DNA from: Alnus glutinosa | Lineage: Eukaryota > Streptophyta > Magnoliopsida > Fagales > Betulaceae | Assembly (NCBI RefSeq): GCF_958979055.1 | Contig: NC_084889.1 | Span: 9,789,761 to 9,853,760 of the forward strand | Direction of reading: 5' to 3' | DNA length: 64,000 nucleotides | Shown: positions 44,294-56,579 of the stretch, piece by piece | How the letters are laid out: every line of letters begins with the position of its first letter | How positions within the stretch are numbered: position 1 is the first letter of the stretch | Program-made: the position numbers and the translations under genes | Notes under the pieces: model-generated | Databases searched by the model: none | Told to the model about the DNA's origin: nothing | The model's input: only the letters and a program-made list of their open reading frames with translations

Positions 44294-44659
44294 AAATTCA
44301 TACTTGGTGGATTTTCAGCAAGAGTTGAAGTAAAATTATAAATCACATACTGTTTGGACAGCCCATTTATTAGATCACCTAAATATTCGTCATTTTCAAC
44401 TTCCCTTTTCATGTCATCAAATTATTGAATCCGTGATTTATTTGGCTTATTCTTAGATGTTAAGTTTATTTCTTGTCATCTTTTTGTATTATTGTTTTTT
44501 TTTTTTTTATTTAAATTTATGCAATGCACTTTTTACAAAAACAAACAAACAAAAACTAATACAGCAAGAGTTCAAGCAAAATTCGGGGTTCTTTCAGGAA
44601 GAGAAAGTGGACACAAATGGATATGAGACACTGTAATAAGTGCTAGAACAAATTAGCCA

Positions 44660-45200
44660 GTATAAAAACACATAATGGAACAAATATTGGACAAAGTAAT
44701 CTATTTTAGTTATGAGTTGTACTTGGTGGGTCCATTTGGTTATTCCATTATGTTCTTTTATGGTTTTATTAGGCTCCTATTTTTATTTGTGTGTTTTTAA
44801 CAGATATTTAGTTTGGTTTAATAGTATAAAAACACATAAATGAACAAATATTCAACAGAGTAATCTTTTATAGTTATGGGATGTACTTGGGTCCATTTGG
44901 TGCTATTGATATATAATATAATATGTATCTAAAACTCAGTAAATCTACAATATTAGTTTAGTTATTCAGCTTAGTCAAATACTAGGCCTCTCATCTCTTA
45001 GGAAATATGCAATGTTAGATCAAACTAACACAAAAAGTGGGTGCAGCATGCTTTTAAGGAAATCTGTACATTAATTTCACTAAATCTGAAATATTAAGTA
45101 AGTTAATCAGCTTAGTCAAATATTAGTCTTCTCATCTCTTAGGAAATCTGCAATGTTAGATCAAAACTAACACAAAAACTGGGTGCAGCATGCTTCTAAG
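44660..45200. repeat. Local direct duplications upstream of the transposase gene
   Basis: AGTATAAAAACACATAA blocks recur at about 44660 and 44823. AGCTTAGTCAAATA...CTCATCTCTTAGGAAAT...GGGTGCAGCATGCTT blocks recur with a 141-bp spacing (44968 and 45109). All lie in the presumed leader intron of the CACTA element. Confidence 0.75.
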
Positions 45201-45656
45201 GAAATCTATGAATTAATTTCAGTAATTACTCAGCTTAATTGGTTTATGAACATGCACTTTCAATGTATATATAAGTTAATTAACCTGCATTTTTTAAGAG
45301 AATTTTGGTTTTTTATTTTTTTCCTAGTGAATAACTTATCTATTAGTTTCCATATAACGAGATGACACTAGTTTCATAGACATTGTAGCTATCATTTCAT
45401 TTAATTTCTACTTTCTCTTTTTATATTGTCTGGCCTTAAAATTATATGGCTTTTGTTAATCACCTTGAAGATTATGGCTTCTCTTTTTTCCTTAGGCTTT
45501 AATATTGTTCTTATGTTTTTCTTAAAAGTCATAATATATAGTTAAGAGAAATATCTCTAGTCATAATATTAGACATCCATTTGTTCTAATTATACATCTT
45601 TGTTCTAATAATGATTGAAAATTCATAGTTATTTTAATTTATAGTGCAGTTTAGTG

Positions 45657-48600
45657 ATGGACAAGAGTTGGATCACAATGCCTAGGTTTGATCCCAAGTA
45701 TAGGAATGGTGTGTTACGCTTTATTGAGTTTGCACTAGAAAACACAAATACACCTAGGAGATTAGTTTGCCCGTGTAATAAGTGTTATTTTCAGAAGACA
45801 CTACCTTCTAGTGATGTATACAACCATCTGGTATTGGGAAAAGGAGGGTTTATGCAGAGTTACACAACATGGTTCATGCATGGAGAACAACTGTTAACCG
45901 TTGCTGATCAAGTTAGTAACGCTCCAGTCAATATGGACCCAATTCATGAAGGCGACAGTGGGATGCAATCCCTCTTGCATGATACTTTCCCCATGCAAGA
46001 TATTCGGGCAGATGAAGGTGGGTCTCAGATGGGTGTGGAAGACGATAATGTAGTAGAAGAACATGATGAAGAATGCACTGAGGAAGCTAAAAAGTTATTC
46101 GAGTTGTTGAAAGAAGCAAACGAGCCGCTGTGGTCAGGATGCACCGATCATAGTATATTTAGTGCTACTATTGGGCTATTCAATTTGAAGTGTGAAAGTG
46201 GATGGAGTGACACATCGTTCTCAAAATTGCTGGGGTTTCTTAAAGGAATTGTTCCAAAAGATGCAAAGCTGCCTAAAGACACATATCAGGCCAAAAAATA
46301 CATGAGGGACTTGGGGTTGGGATACGAGAAGATCCCTGCATGTCGCAATGGTTGTATGCTGTTTTGGAAGGACAACGAGAATTTAGAAAGATGTACAAAA
46401 TGCAAAGCGTCAAAGTGGAAGCAGACCGTGAGGTTAAATGATGATTCGTCACAAAAATCAAAAAGAAAACCGGCGAATGTATTGAGGTGGTTTCCTTTGA
46501 TTCCAAGGTTACAAAGGTTGTTTATGTCAACGAAGACTGCTTCACACATGAAATGGCACTATGATCAGCGCACCAAGGATGGGGTACTACGGCATCCAGC
46601 CGATGGTGAATCCTGGAAGACATTTGATGAGAGGTACCCAGAATTTGCGCTTGACCCACGCAATGTCAGGCTTGGCTTAGCGTCAGACGGATTTAATCCT
46701 TTCGGTAATATGAGCAATTCTTATAGTACTTGGCCGGTAATGTTGGTACCGTACAACTTACCCCCGTGGATGAGCATGAAACAAGCTTCTATTATGTTAT
46801 CCTTGATTATCCCAGGCCCAAGTGCACCTGGAATGAAAATAGATGTATACCTAGAGCCACTAATATCAGAACTGAAGGAATTATGGGATGTCGGAGTACA
46901 AACTTATGATGCAGCCACAAAGGGTTACTTTACTATGCGTGCGGCCTTGATGTGGACAATAAATGATTTTCCTGCATATGGTGACTTGTCTGGGTGGAGT
47001 ACGAAAGGGCGCGCTGCATGTCCATGTTGTATGCATAATACCCGGGCGAAACGCTCAAGAAATGGACGTAAATTTGCCTATATGGGGCACAGGCGATGGT
47101 TGCCAATGAATCATAGGTTCCGAAAGGATAAGAAATTGTTTGATGGTACCCAAGAATTGGATCCTCCACCTATTGTGTTAAATGGAGAAGAGATCATGTC
47201 ACAGTTAGGAGAAGTTGGATTTGTTGAAGATCAACCTTGTGTAGGGCAAAAGAGAGGGAGCCGTCGAGCTTCTACGGTGGGGCCAGTAAAGTGGAAAAAG
47301 AGGAGTATATTTTTTACATTGCCTTATTGGAAAGATAATTTGTTGCGTCACAATCTTGATGTTATGCACATAGAGAAAAATGTTCTTGACAATATTATAG
47401 GCACATTGTTGGGCATGAAAGGTAAGACAAAGGATAACTACGAGGCACGTCTTGACTTAGAAGAGATGGGTTTGAGAGGTGAACTACACCCTGTCCGAAC
47501 TAGCCCTAACAAAACAATTTTACCGGCCGCATGCTTCACAATGTCTAATAAGGAGAAATATGACTTCTTGGCGATATTGGCAAATGTGAAAGTGCCAGAT
47601 GGGTATGCTTCAAATGTAACACGTTGTGTGAAACTTAAGGAACGTTGTATTAAGGGTTTAAAAAGTCATGATTGTCACATCATCATGCAACAACTCATGC
47701 CAATTGCACTGCGTGGAACATTGCCAAGGAAGGTTATAAAACCTTTAATAGAGTTGTCTTCTTTATTCAGAGAGATTTGTTCCAAAACATTGCGATTAGA
47801 GGATTTGGATCGCCTTGAAGGTCGAATCCCATTCATTTTGTGTGATATGGAAAGAATCTTTCCGCCAGGATTTTTCACAGTGATGGTGCATGTTGTCATA
47901 CATTTGGTTCGTGAATGTAAGTTAGGTGGACCTGTTCACTATCGTTGGATGTATCCTATTGAGAGGTACGACACAATTCATTCAATATAAGTTCTTTTAT
48001 ACTCCATAGTACTCGATTACACACTTTTATGTAATATGTATAGGTGTCTACATCGATTCAAGATAAATGTTCGTAACAAAGCTGCACCAGAAGGGTCTAT
48101 TGCAGAAGGGTATATAACAGATGAGCAACTAACATATTGTTCACGGTATTTGGAAAACGTGACAACGGTTCACAACCGCCCACCTAGACAGTTGGACGAC
48201 TCTAGAGGGGCGGTTCGTACTGTCGAACTTGACGACACTACATTGAATCAGGCACATAGATATATCCTCTTAAACATCGATATGTTCGCTCCATATCGCA
48301 CGTGAGTTGCAATTTTAATATCACGAGTAAAATACTGTTTAGATTATATGACCGAAATGCTGACGTTAATAGGTGAAATATGCAGGCTTCACGTTGATGC
48401 ACTAAGTCGTTCAAGCGATATGGAAAGCGTAACGATAGAGGATTTGAATAAGAAGCATATTGAAGAATTTCCAGATTGGTTTAGGGACTATGTAAGTGTT
48501 ATGTTGCACGGTGATACACATGGTAAATTTATTGCCTACCTTTTGTGAAATTATATTCACTCTAATGATGTGACACCCATATCTCAGGTTCAACAAATGG

Positions 48601-49250
48601 ACGAGCTCCACTTAAATGAATTAGGGGAAAAGTTAAAGTGGCATGCCATAGGGCCTCTAAGAACAGCATCAGAATTTAAGCGATATGTCAGCAATGGCAA
48701 TTTGTTTCGTACTATTGAGAACGATCAAGGAAAGACAACCCAAAATAGTGGAGTTAGTGTACTCGGTATAGATGGCCCGACATACTACGGCGTGCTAACT
48801 CGCATATTTGAGGTGCAATATTACGATGGATCACGACACGTGTTATTCAAGTCTAACTGGGCGGATGTAACACGGGGCAGGGGATGGATGAAGGATGAAT
48901 ATGGTTTAATCCTTGTGAATTTCACTCACCTAATACACGTTGGTGACAATGTCGCTGATGATCCGTTCATATTGTCTTATCAAGCATCACAAGTATATTA
49001 TGTTACGGACGATAGGAACCCAAATTGGGTTGCCGTAGTTCATACAAAAGCAAGAGATGTGTACGACGTCGGTCAGGGGGAATCAAATGAAGATACTGAT
49101 GACACTTATCGTGAGTGCGAGCCTTTCGACCTTCAAATCCAAGATACGCATGCAGAAGAATTTGATAATTATGAGTTGGTTCGAAATGATATAGAAGGAA
49201 CAATAGTAGATAATTCTACGGTGGTTCAAATAGGAAATACTTTCAGTTAA
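45657..49250 (+). CDS. CACTA transposase, TNP2/TNPD type, four exons
   Basis: Exons 45657-47965, 48044-48301, 48386-48491 and 48588-49250 have GT...AG introns and join in phase to 1,111 residues without a stop. An N-terminal transposase-associated domain carries CPCNKC (C38, C40, C43) and H57. The Transposase_21/TNP2 core follows, with LGLASDGFNPFG (D344), NDFPAYGDLSGW (D437, D443) and DVMHIEKNVLDN (E573), the likely DDE residues of the CACTA family. A DUF4218-like region (SLFREICSKTL...IPFILCDMERIFPP) spans the first junction, and a DUF4216-like region (YDGSRHVLFKSNWADV) is near the C-terminus. The enzyme would act in the nucleus, cutting at the element ends. The ATG at 45657 opens the conserved MDKSW start. 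Length and motifs are complete, so it could be active; expression cannot be judged. Confidence 0.92.
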
Positions 49251-49390
49251 AATACTTAGGTAAATATAGTGTTAACATATTTCAATATGTGATAAATTTT
49301 GTTCATACTTTGACAATGTTTTTTAATGTGTTAATCCTATTATTTTGTTGGTTTCACTGCTAACAGGTGTTTTCATGTCTACAGGTATAA

Positions 49391-51317
49391 ATGGCGCCTC
49401 GTAAATATAGACGTTTGATCAATTCAACAGTTTCTGTACCGCTGCACCAACCAATAGGCACCGATGACGAGACCCAATCACCGGATCGGGAGACACAAGA
49501 TTCACCCGCACCCATCACTGGACTTCATGCACAGTCATCCCCCACAACACATGACCTTCAAGAGTGGCCATCTCAAAGCACACTGAAGGCCCAACAAACG
49601 ACTTACAAAAGGGGGGTGGTCATGACTATTGGTATGCAATTTGTTTATGATTTAATAGTTTGGTTTACTTATATTTTAACAATTTGTTTTTAACATAAGT
49701 TCTGTTTAAATTACAGATGAGAATGGAATTCGTGATACATGTAGTGTAGGTGGAGCCAAAAATGTTTGGCAATTACGTGGTGAACTGCGGATTGTCATTC
49801 TAATGAATAATGACGGTCAGGTAGTTGGAGTGGGTAGCGAGAAGTTCCCTGGCTTTTGTTCTTCCATTGTGAGAACAGCTAGCTTATGCCCTCTAATCCC
49901 CAATGACTGGAGGTCTGTGCCAATTGACAAAAAAGAAGCAATGTGGGAAATTATTCACGTGAGAAAATGAATTTATATATAGATTTGCTTCATTTAGTTG
50001 TCTTTGTTAATTATATCTACTATCACTATTTGTTGGAAAGATAGTACTGACACCGTTGTGGTTATAACTTCGATGTAAAGGAAGTTTAAGTTTGAGACAA
50101 ATCTTCCACTAGAGGTTGTAAAACAACATGCATACTCGGAATTGTCAAAAAGGAGGAGGGAGTACAAATACGAACTTAAGAAGTCATTGAACATCCAGCC
50201 AGGTGAGTCTGCAGAGCATGTTATTGCCACAACTGATCCGCAATACATTAGCAACCTTGTTGATTTTGAAGCTGAAGTTCGACATTGGTGTGATCCCAAA
50301 GTGCAGGTAACAACGTATCTTTATTAACATCCCAACATTTGTAACGCTTATGTATCTCACTATTTTATTGAAATTATGTAGAGGAAAGCCCTTCAAAATA
50401 AGGAACGTCGGGACAAGCAAAACATTCTACACACATCTGGGTCAAAGAGCTTAGCTAAGCTATATTTTGAACAGGTATGCATTGAAAGAGATATTGTGTG
50501 GGTGCTTGCATTAGATGGCTTTTAACAAAATTTATTTTGAATGTATGTTTTTAAATTCGTAATATGTAGGAGTCAGGATCAAGGAAAGACCCTAACAGAA
50601 GCTCGTTATTTATTGAAACTCACACACACAAGGATGGCACTCCTGTGACAGCAGAGGCGGGGGATAAAATCGTATGTGTTTGATTTATTTTGTTGGTATA
50701 ATTGCTCTTTTTCCAATTTTTTGGTTTTTTAATGGTTGTTTGAGTTTTTTTAAATTGGTGTCATAGAAGGAGGTGACAAGACAAACCAGGGATTTGCTAA
50801 TCCGTTTATCTTTTTATAGGCACTAATGAAGGAGATTATGTCAAAATCGCCTCCATCGACACGAATGCCCACACATGGTTGTATAGATTGGGATCCAAAT
50901 GACGCATATGGACAAGTATTTGGCAAAGAAAGGCCTGGACGCATACGCGGATTGGGCATTAGGCGTGCATCTGGCTCTAAGGCCACATCATCTTCTGCAC
51001 CACAAGTCCCATCTAACTATCCACAATATGTTAACTATGCTCAGTTTATCAAGGAATTTGAGGAATTTAAAGCTGCGTTTCAGAATTCGCTCCCATCGGT
51101 ATATAGATGACATTGTCTTTAGCATATATAATGAATACTTTTTTTTTTTCCTTCATATTATGATCAAAATATTTGCTGTATGTAGATGGTCAGTCAGCCA
51201 AACTTTGACTCTGATTATCGACCTATTCTCTCGAATCTCCGCGAATGTGTCACCAATGCAGATTGTGACAATGATGGAGTGGATGGTGAGAAAGAAGATG
51301 ATGGAGTGGATGATTAG
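49391..51317 (+). CDS. TNPA-like CACTA accessory protein (Transposase_24 type), seven exons
   Basis: Proposed exons are 49391-49631, 49717-49958, 50085-50306, 50382-50474, 50570-50671, 50820-51098 and 51186-51317. All introns are GT...AG and all phases agree, giving 436 residues. The N-terminus is basic, then Ser/Thr/Pro-rich. Exon 2 holds VWQLRGELRIVILMNNDG and GFCSSIVRTASLCPLIPNDW, the start of the Transposase_24-like core. Exon 3 gives YSELSKRRREYKYELKK, exon 5 SLFIETHTHKDG, and exon 6 CIDWDPNDAYGQVFG. The C-terminus is acidic (VDGEKEDDGVDD). In En/Spm-type elements the partner of TNPD binds subterminal repeats; that role is inferred here. The first base of exon 3 is the least certain boundary. 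Confidence 0.82.
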
Positions 51318-51361
51318 GAAGAAGAATTCTGTGGGTTTATTGGATGATAATGACTTTATTG

Positions 51362-51457
51362 CTTATGAATTTGTTTTTCAGAATATGTTTAAGTAATTAG
51401 TTTATCAGGATTTGTGTATGATGTTGGTTATTTTAGGGGTGATTGCTCTATATTGAA

Positions 51458-51504
<47 letters not shown>

Positions 51505-53425
51505 GTTATTGATCTTCGTTTGGACACGGGCTCGAAAGACTTGGACAAGTTACTTATTAACACTTTGTTTGAGGTAGTTTTTTATCACCCTGTTTTGTGC
51601 TGTTTTTCATCATCTGCTTGATGACTTAATAATATATTTTTCCCAAGTTGTAACTAGAGAAAGTAGAAGCTCACCTTTCATTCTATTTATGAAAGATGCT
51701 GAGAAGTCTGTGGTAGGAAATGGAGACTCATATATTTTATACTAGGAATTACATTCATTACATTGACTCTAGTTTCTTCTTGAAGGTTGAAGATTCAGAG
51801 GCTAAGAAGAATCTGTGCACTCAGCAGGATTTTCCCCACATGAATCCTTGATTCAGAGTAGTTAGTGGTACATGTATTGGTTATAAAAAAAACAAAATAT
51901 TTGCCCTTTTTGTTGCATTTTCAAGATGCTTGGGTTCTACGTTTTGTTAGTTGGAAGCTACTCTATCTGCTTGCTCTTTGTTCAGGATCTTTTCCTGCTT
52001 TCCTTTGGAATGAAATTAAACTTGTTTCATTAAAAAAAGAATATAAATTTTTGTTGTTTTAGGATTTGGAGATTTCTTCTGATTGACATGCTCCTATTGT
52101 ACCCCCATTTATGGCTCATGGAAATGGAATCCACCCTGTGCCTTTTCTTGATCCATCTATACCATGTAAGTCATTTTTCCTCAAGTAGTTGCAAATTTGT
52201 TGTTTACTTGCTGTCTAGAAAGTGCTAAGTTTTAATGGGTTAATTTCCTTCTCCATTGTGCTCTGATTTTCTATGCATATATCAGTTGTTAAAATTAATG
52301 TGAAGCCTTGTGAGTTCCCTTTCTTGTTTTGTAGGCTAGCTTTGGGAAAACAGTAGCATGATAATGTTTAGTTGCAAATTTTGGAGGAAAATAAATCCAT
52401 ATGAGACAAACTAACTAAGCCTTTAGGATACTGTTCAAATTACTTGTTGCACCTTAAGACAATTAAGCAGTAAATCAAAGTATTAGCTTGTATCTGGGCC
52501 GTGAATATATATATATGCTGCATATATTCTTAGAGAAATAGTAATTTTTCTTCAAGAGCTAGCAAAGAAATCTGATTTCACTGCCATGCTTGTCTTTTGC
52601 TTCTGTTTCTACATTATACCATACTTGATAGAAGAGAGTAGTGCCATACATATCCATAAACCATAATCGTAATAGAGCATAGCATATTCACACTGTCAGT
52701 AGATGCAAACAGCAATATAGTCTTGATAAGTATTTGAATTGCAGGAAATATTTGTATCGCTCTAAAGCTTAGACCTATTTTGCTTTCTAAATAACAGTCT
52801 GTTATCTCATTTATCAAAGAAATAAAGAAGGAAACAAAACCACTAATGACTCATGCTAGTGCCCCCTTAAACTCTATTCTTGTCTTTCTTGCTCAGGGTT
52901 GATTGTGTGCTTGTTATCATTGACTCCCATTTAATGTAGAAAAATGTGCATAAGTTGCAAATATAATATATCTTCAACTTCTCCAATTGCTTTTGATAGA
53001 TGATGCTACTTCACATGCAATGTTAGGTGGCAGCCCTACAGGAGTTGGTGGAATTTACAATTTGAGAGGATCACCACCGCTGCTGATTGAACTATTGTAC
53101 AGGTTGTTGAATGAACATTGTGAGATTGTGCTGTCGCTGACAGAAATTGTTCATTTACAGCAGAATGATCTTACTGATTTTTTGATTTTTTAGAAAAGTT
53201 TTGGAAGACTGCATGACAAGGGATATTGTATGATGTAATATGTTTATCAGGATTTTTGTAATATGTTCATTATTTTGGGGGATATTGTTCAGCAGTGAAT
53301 GACAAAGATATTAAATGAAGACTTTTTTGAATGACATGCAGCTAGTGAGTACTTTCTTGTTTATGAATTTGTTTATTATAATATGTTTAAGTAAGTAGTT
53401 TATTAGGATTTGTGTATGATGTTTA
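51362..53425. repeat. Flanking direct repeats around the exon-like insert
   Basis: TATGAATTTGTTT...AATATGTTTAAGTAA and then AGTTTATYAGGATTTGTGTA occur at about 51364-51424 and again at about 53360-53425. A partial third copy is near 53237. They bracket the host-like segment and could mark how it was acquired. Confidence 0.6.
51506..53193 (+). pseudogene. Captured host-like exon fragments inside the CACTA element
   Basis: Four segments bounded by splice-like sites look coding but not transposon-like: 51506-51573 (IDLRLDTGSKDLDKLLINTL), 51786-about 51850 (VEDSEAKKNLCTQQDFPHMN then stop), 52063-52165 (APIVPPFMAHGNGIHPVPFL after an in-frame TGA, ending before GTAAGT) and 53000-about 53193. Joining the third to the fourth keeps one frame across the junction (PSIP/YDATSHAMLGG). 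I do not recognise the source gene. The stops imply a decayed capture rather than a working gene. Confidence 0.45.
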
Positions 53426-53529
53426 ATTTTTTGTTTATAAGGATTTTGGTGCTTTAGAAACTGATTTTAGAGTTTTTAAAAATTCCGGTTCTACAAGATT
53501 AATACAAATTAATATTAATTAAATAAAAA

Positions 53530-53848
53530 TTATAAATTTTTGGCACATGAATTTGAAACTCCTGCACATAAATTTGAAACTCACTGGCGCATGCCCATGC
53601 GCCAGAGGGTGCGTCAAAATGCGCCAGGAATTATTTCCTGGTGCTTGTTGGTTCATTACTGGCAATAATTCTTGTGCCAAGATATTCTGGCATATATCAC
53701 ATATGCCAGTAACTATACATTTCCAGACACTGCAATTGTGGTAGATGCAACTGCCAGGAATCAAACGTCAGGAACTTGTTTCCTGGCATTTATTGATGCA
53801 TTCCTGGTGGTTTAAAAAATGCCAGGAATGGATATTTTTTTTGTAGTG
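53530..53848. repeat. Right subterminal array and terminus of the CACTA element
   Basis: CTGGCGCATGCCCATGCGCCAG, CTGGCAT, ATGCCAGTA, TGCCAGGAAT, CTGGCATTT and ATGCCAGGAATGG are interspersed up to the TTTTTTTTGTAGTG end, mirroring the left array. Confidence 0.8.
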
Positions 53849-53851
53849 ATG

Positions 53852-54566
53852 GCTATCATGACCATCAGTATATATGGTCATTGGAGTACTATAATAGCCG
53901 CTTCCACAGCGACAATTCCATAAAGGGTCATTTTGTAAATGTCAGAAAAATCTATAAAACTTCTCTAGGGATCAGGCTTTCGTCGATCCCGTTGAAAAAA
54001 TAGTCGTGTTAATAAAGATAAGAAATCGAGCAAGCAAAACGTTTGACGTTGTTCTCTGCAACGTTTGGTCAGCGCGCTGGAACATTGCAGAACAGCAAAC
54101 GTACGTACGTCAGCTTAAACGTACGTTGTTGTTCTGCAACGTTTTGAGGTTGTTTTGCAACAGTACGTACGTAATTGACTTCTGCTTTTCACATGTTTGA
54201 TTATAATTTGACTTTTCATGTAGATGGCTAATTAAATTCACATGTTCTTTAACATTTGTTGTACTATAAATTGGGTCAACGAAAACAGTTTTGGTTTCCC
54301 GTTGAACCAAAACATGCATTTTCATCACTCAATTCTTTCAATTGACATACAATATAATCCAGATTCAAAAGCCCCATGTTTAAGACAAAACGACGTCGTG
54401 GAGGGCCGGTCAAACGTTGCAGCAAAACATCGATCTCCACGTACGTACGTGCGGCAAAATTGATTTGAATTCAAGCTTGCGTTTGATTTGAGCTGGAGCT
54501 CGAATTAGGTAGTACGTACTGATCAAACAAGCCGAGCCGTCTGGCGTCTGTGTAATATGGTTTTAA

Positions 54567-54608
<42 letters not shown>

Positions 54609-54800
54609 AAATGATTGCTGGAGCACTTGCACCCTAGCTAGCTTGTTCATCAAGATTTCTAATGCACTATCGGGAGAGAAAATTAAAACATAAAAAGAAA
54701 AGCTGTTTGATGAGGCTATGCATCAATCGTCATGGACATCTTAAAAATAAAAGAAACATGTGTATCATATATGAAAGTCTTAATCATAATATATAGTTTA

Positions 54801-54836
<36 letters not shown>

Positions 54837-54935
54837 TTTTTTTAGTATAATTATTTATTTTCTGATCAATATAAGTAACGGGGTACAAGGGAGCTAGGGG
54901 AGACATGTTTGGTTACTTGAGTAGGCCATGGACAG
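53852..54935. other. Intergenic DNA 3' of the esterase gene
   Basis: No gene. ACGTACGTACGT-type tracts and inverted TTCTGCAACGTTT text cluster at 54030-54180 and 54430-54455. (TA)n runs lie at 54568-54604 and 54808-54834. Confidence 0.4.
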
Positions 54936-54937
54936 AA

Positions 54938-55362
54938 TCAGAGATGAGCAAAAGAGGAAAGAAAGGCGTCGGCCAGTTTCTGAGCCACGCGAATCTCAGA
55001 CTTGGTATCCAAGTGCTTGTTATCTGCTAAAAAGGTTGATCCCATGGCATCAACGCACTTGACATTTTTGTGATTAAAATTCAGCTGAACTTTTCTTATC
55101 ACATCCATAAAAGGTCCTTGATCTGCTGAGCAAATTGCAACCTGCACACAAATTGCTCCAATATTAAACGATATATACTCGTGTATAATAAACTCTTATA
55201 ACTTTATTTTTACTATTTTTTTAGTACGTATTATTTTAATTTTGTAATGAAAACATCTCAAGTAAAAGAGAATTATATTCTTTTCATAGTATGATACATA
55301 TAACTTGAATTATTGTTACTGAGATTTTAGTTGTAGAGATTTGTATGTTTGTGTGTATGTTT

Positions 55363-55398
<36 letters not shown>

Positions 55399-56493
55399 GT
55401 GAATGAACTTATATGCATACTATAAAACATATATATAAATTCGAGATAGGATTATTTAAGATTCAAATTAATTTATTTAATTAACTCAAATGATAAATTT
55501 TTACAATAATTAATATTTAACTAATGATTAGTATGGATTTTTGGGGGGTTTGTCCCTATCTAGGATGTTGGTTCTATTGTTTACCGGAGAGTTGTATCTG
55601 TGAGTTTGAGTTATAAAAGTTTTAATTCATAAAAAAAAAAGAAAAAAAAAAAAGAAAAAAAAAGAATTAATCATGATATTTAATTTATTTAATAGACAAA
55701 TAAGTTAATTGAGCAGTTCTTGAACAAGATTGCTAAGCTTAAACAAATTAATTTCTAGCTTCATGATAAAATCGAGCTCCAATCACGTTCCAAATAAAAC
55801 TAATTAAATGAACAAAGCCTAAATATTTAATACTCAACTCTACATACGACACTTTTTAATATTATATAGGACTTTTTAATGATAATAGAATTATAAAAAA
55901 ATCCGTACCATGATTATGGGGAGGTCAGGATAGTTGAGATCATGTCGGACATCGTTGAAAAACTTCTCCAATCTGCTCTTATAAAGCTTGGCATCTTGCT
56001 CTGCTGTATCGCTCTCACCTTGATACCAAAGCAGCGCTCGAATTTTCCCCCCACCATTCAAGGAGGCCTTTGCCCTACTCACCAGCTGGTTGTATAGCTC
56101 AGTCCCCTTAGCCCACTCAATTATCCTGGTTCCTCCTTTAGCACAGGGGACCAGACCAATACTCCCGAAGCTCGGGTATTTGGCTAAGATTGCATTGGCA
56201 AAAGGCATGCCGGGTCCAATCCCACAGGTCTTCCAGTGATCGATTTCCTGGTGGAGAGGCTCATGGGCTTCCACCCAGCTCTTGTTTGCAGCCAGTTGGA
56301 GGATTTCTGGTTTGGATCTGCATTCAGGCGGGATTTGGCCGTCCCATCTGACCGTGTTTGACGTCGAGTCGTTGTAGTTGCCTCCGCGGCCGGACATGTT
56401 GCTTTGTCCGGCTAAGAGGAATATGTTGCTAGCACTAGCAGACATGGCATGATCAGCCAGAAGTGCCAATAAGAACTTCAAGAAGCGAAGCAT
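54938..56493 (-). CDS. SASA-family carbohydrate esterase, two exons
   Basis: Exon 1 is 56493-55909 and exon 2 is 55141-54938. The 767-bp intron has GTACGG and TGCAG ends and phase 0, and splicing gives 262 residues. An N-terminal hydrophobic stretch (LRFLKFLLALLADHAMSASA) looks like a signal peptide, so the protein is probably secreted or in the cell wall. The SGNH/SASA motifs are GQSNMSGRGG (nucleophile S31), CAKGGTRIIEW (G120-T122), WYQGESD (157-162) and, in exon 2, ADNKHLD with the paired D235 and H238. The family removes acetyl groups from plant polysaccharides or related substrates; the exact substrate is unknown. Length fits the plant family of about 260 residues. The catalytic set is complete and no break is seen. 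A TATA-like box lies 68 bp upstream. Confidence 0.93.
55369..55394. repeat. (TA)n in the esterase intron
   Basis: About 13 TA units in the 767-bp intron, likely length-variable. Confidence 0.9.
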
Positions 56494-56560
56494 CTTCCGG
56501 ATTCGATCTTTTTCCTCGGGATGTCGATCGCTTGCATGTATGTTGAAAGAAAGATGATTC

Positions 56561-56568
56561 CTTTTATA
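56561..56568 (-). promoter_or_regulatory. Candidate TATA box of the esterase gene
   Basis: The minus strand reads ATTATAAAAGG, with TATAAAAG 68 bp upstream of the start codon. A short leader is implied. Confidence 0.55.
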
Positions 56569-56579
56569 ATATGATCACT

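Larger units (their letters stand above)
42771..53848 (+). mobile_element. Structurally complete CACTA (En/Spm) transposon, 11,078 bp
   Basis: The left end CACTACAAAAAAAA (42771) is matched by the reverse complement of the right end (TTTTTTTTGTAGTG, ending 53848). The 3-bp TSD ATG is exact at 42768-42770 and 53849-53851. Subterminal arrays of TGGCAT/ATGCCAG lie within about 240 bp of the left end and 320 bp of the right end. Inside, in the same orientation, are a CT-rich leader, a TNP2/TNPD-type transposase gene and a TNPA/Transposase_24-type gene. Both splice to open frames. The pair is what autonomous plant CACTA elements need: TNPD cleaves the ends and TNPA binds subterminal motifs. Confidence 0.93.

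Noticed and set aside
46273-47899. Minus-strand frames inside the transposase exon
   Set aside because: Shadows of the conserved plus-strand TNP2 frame.
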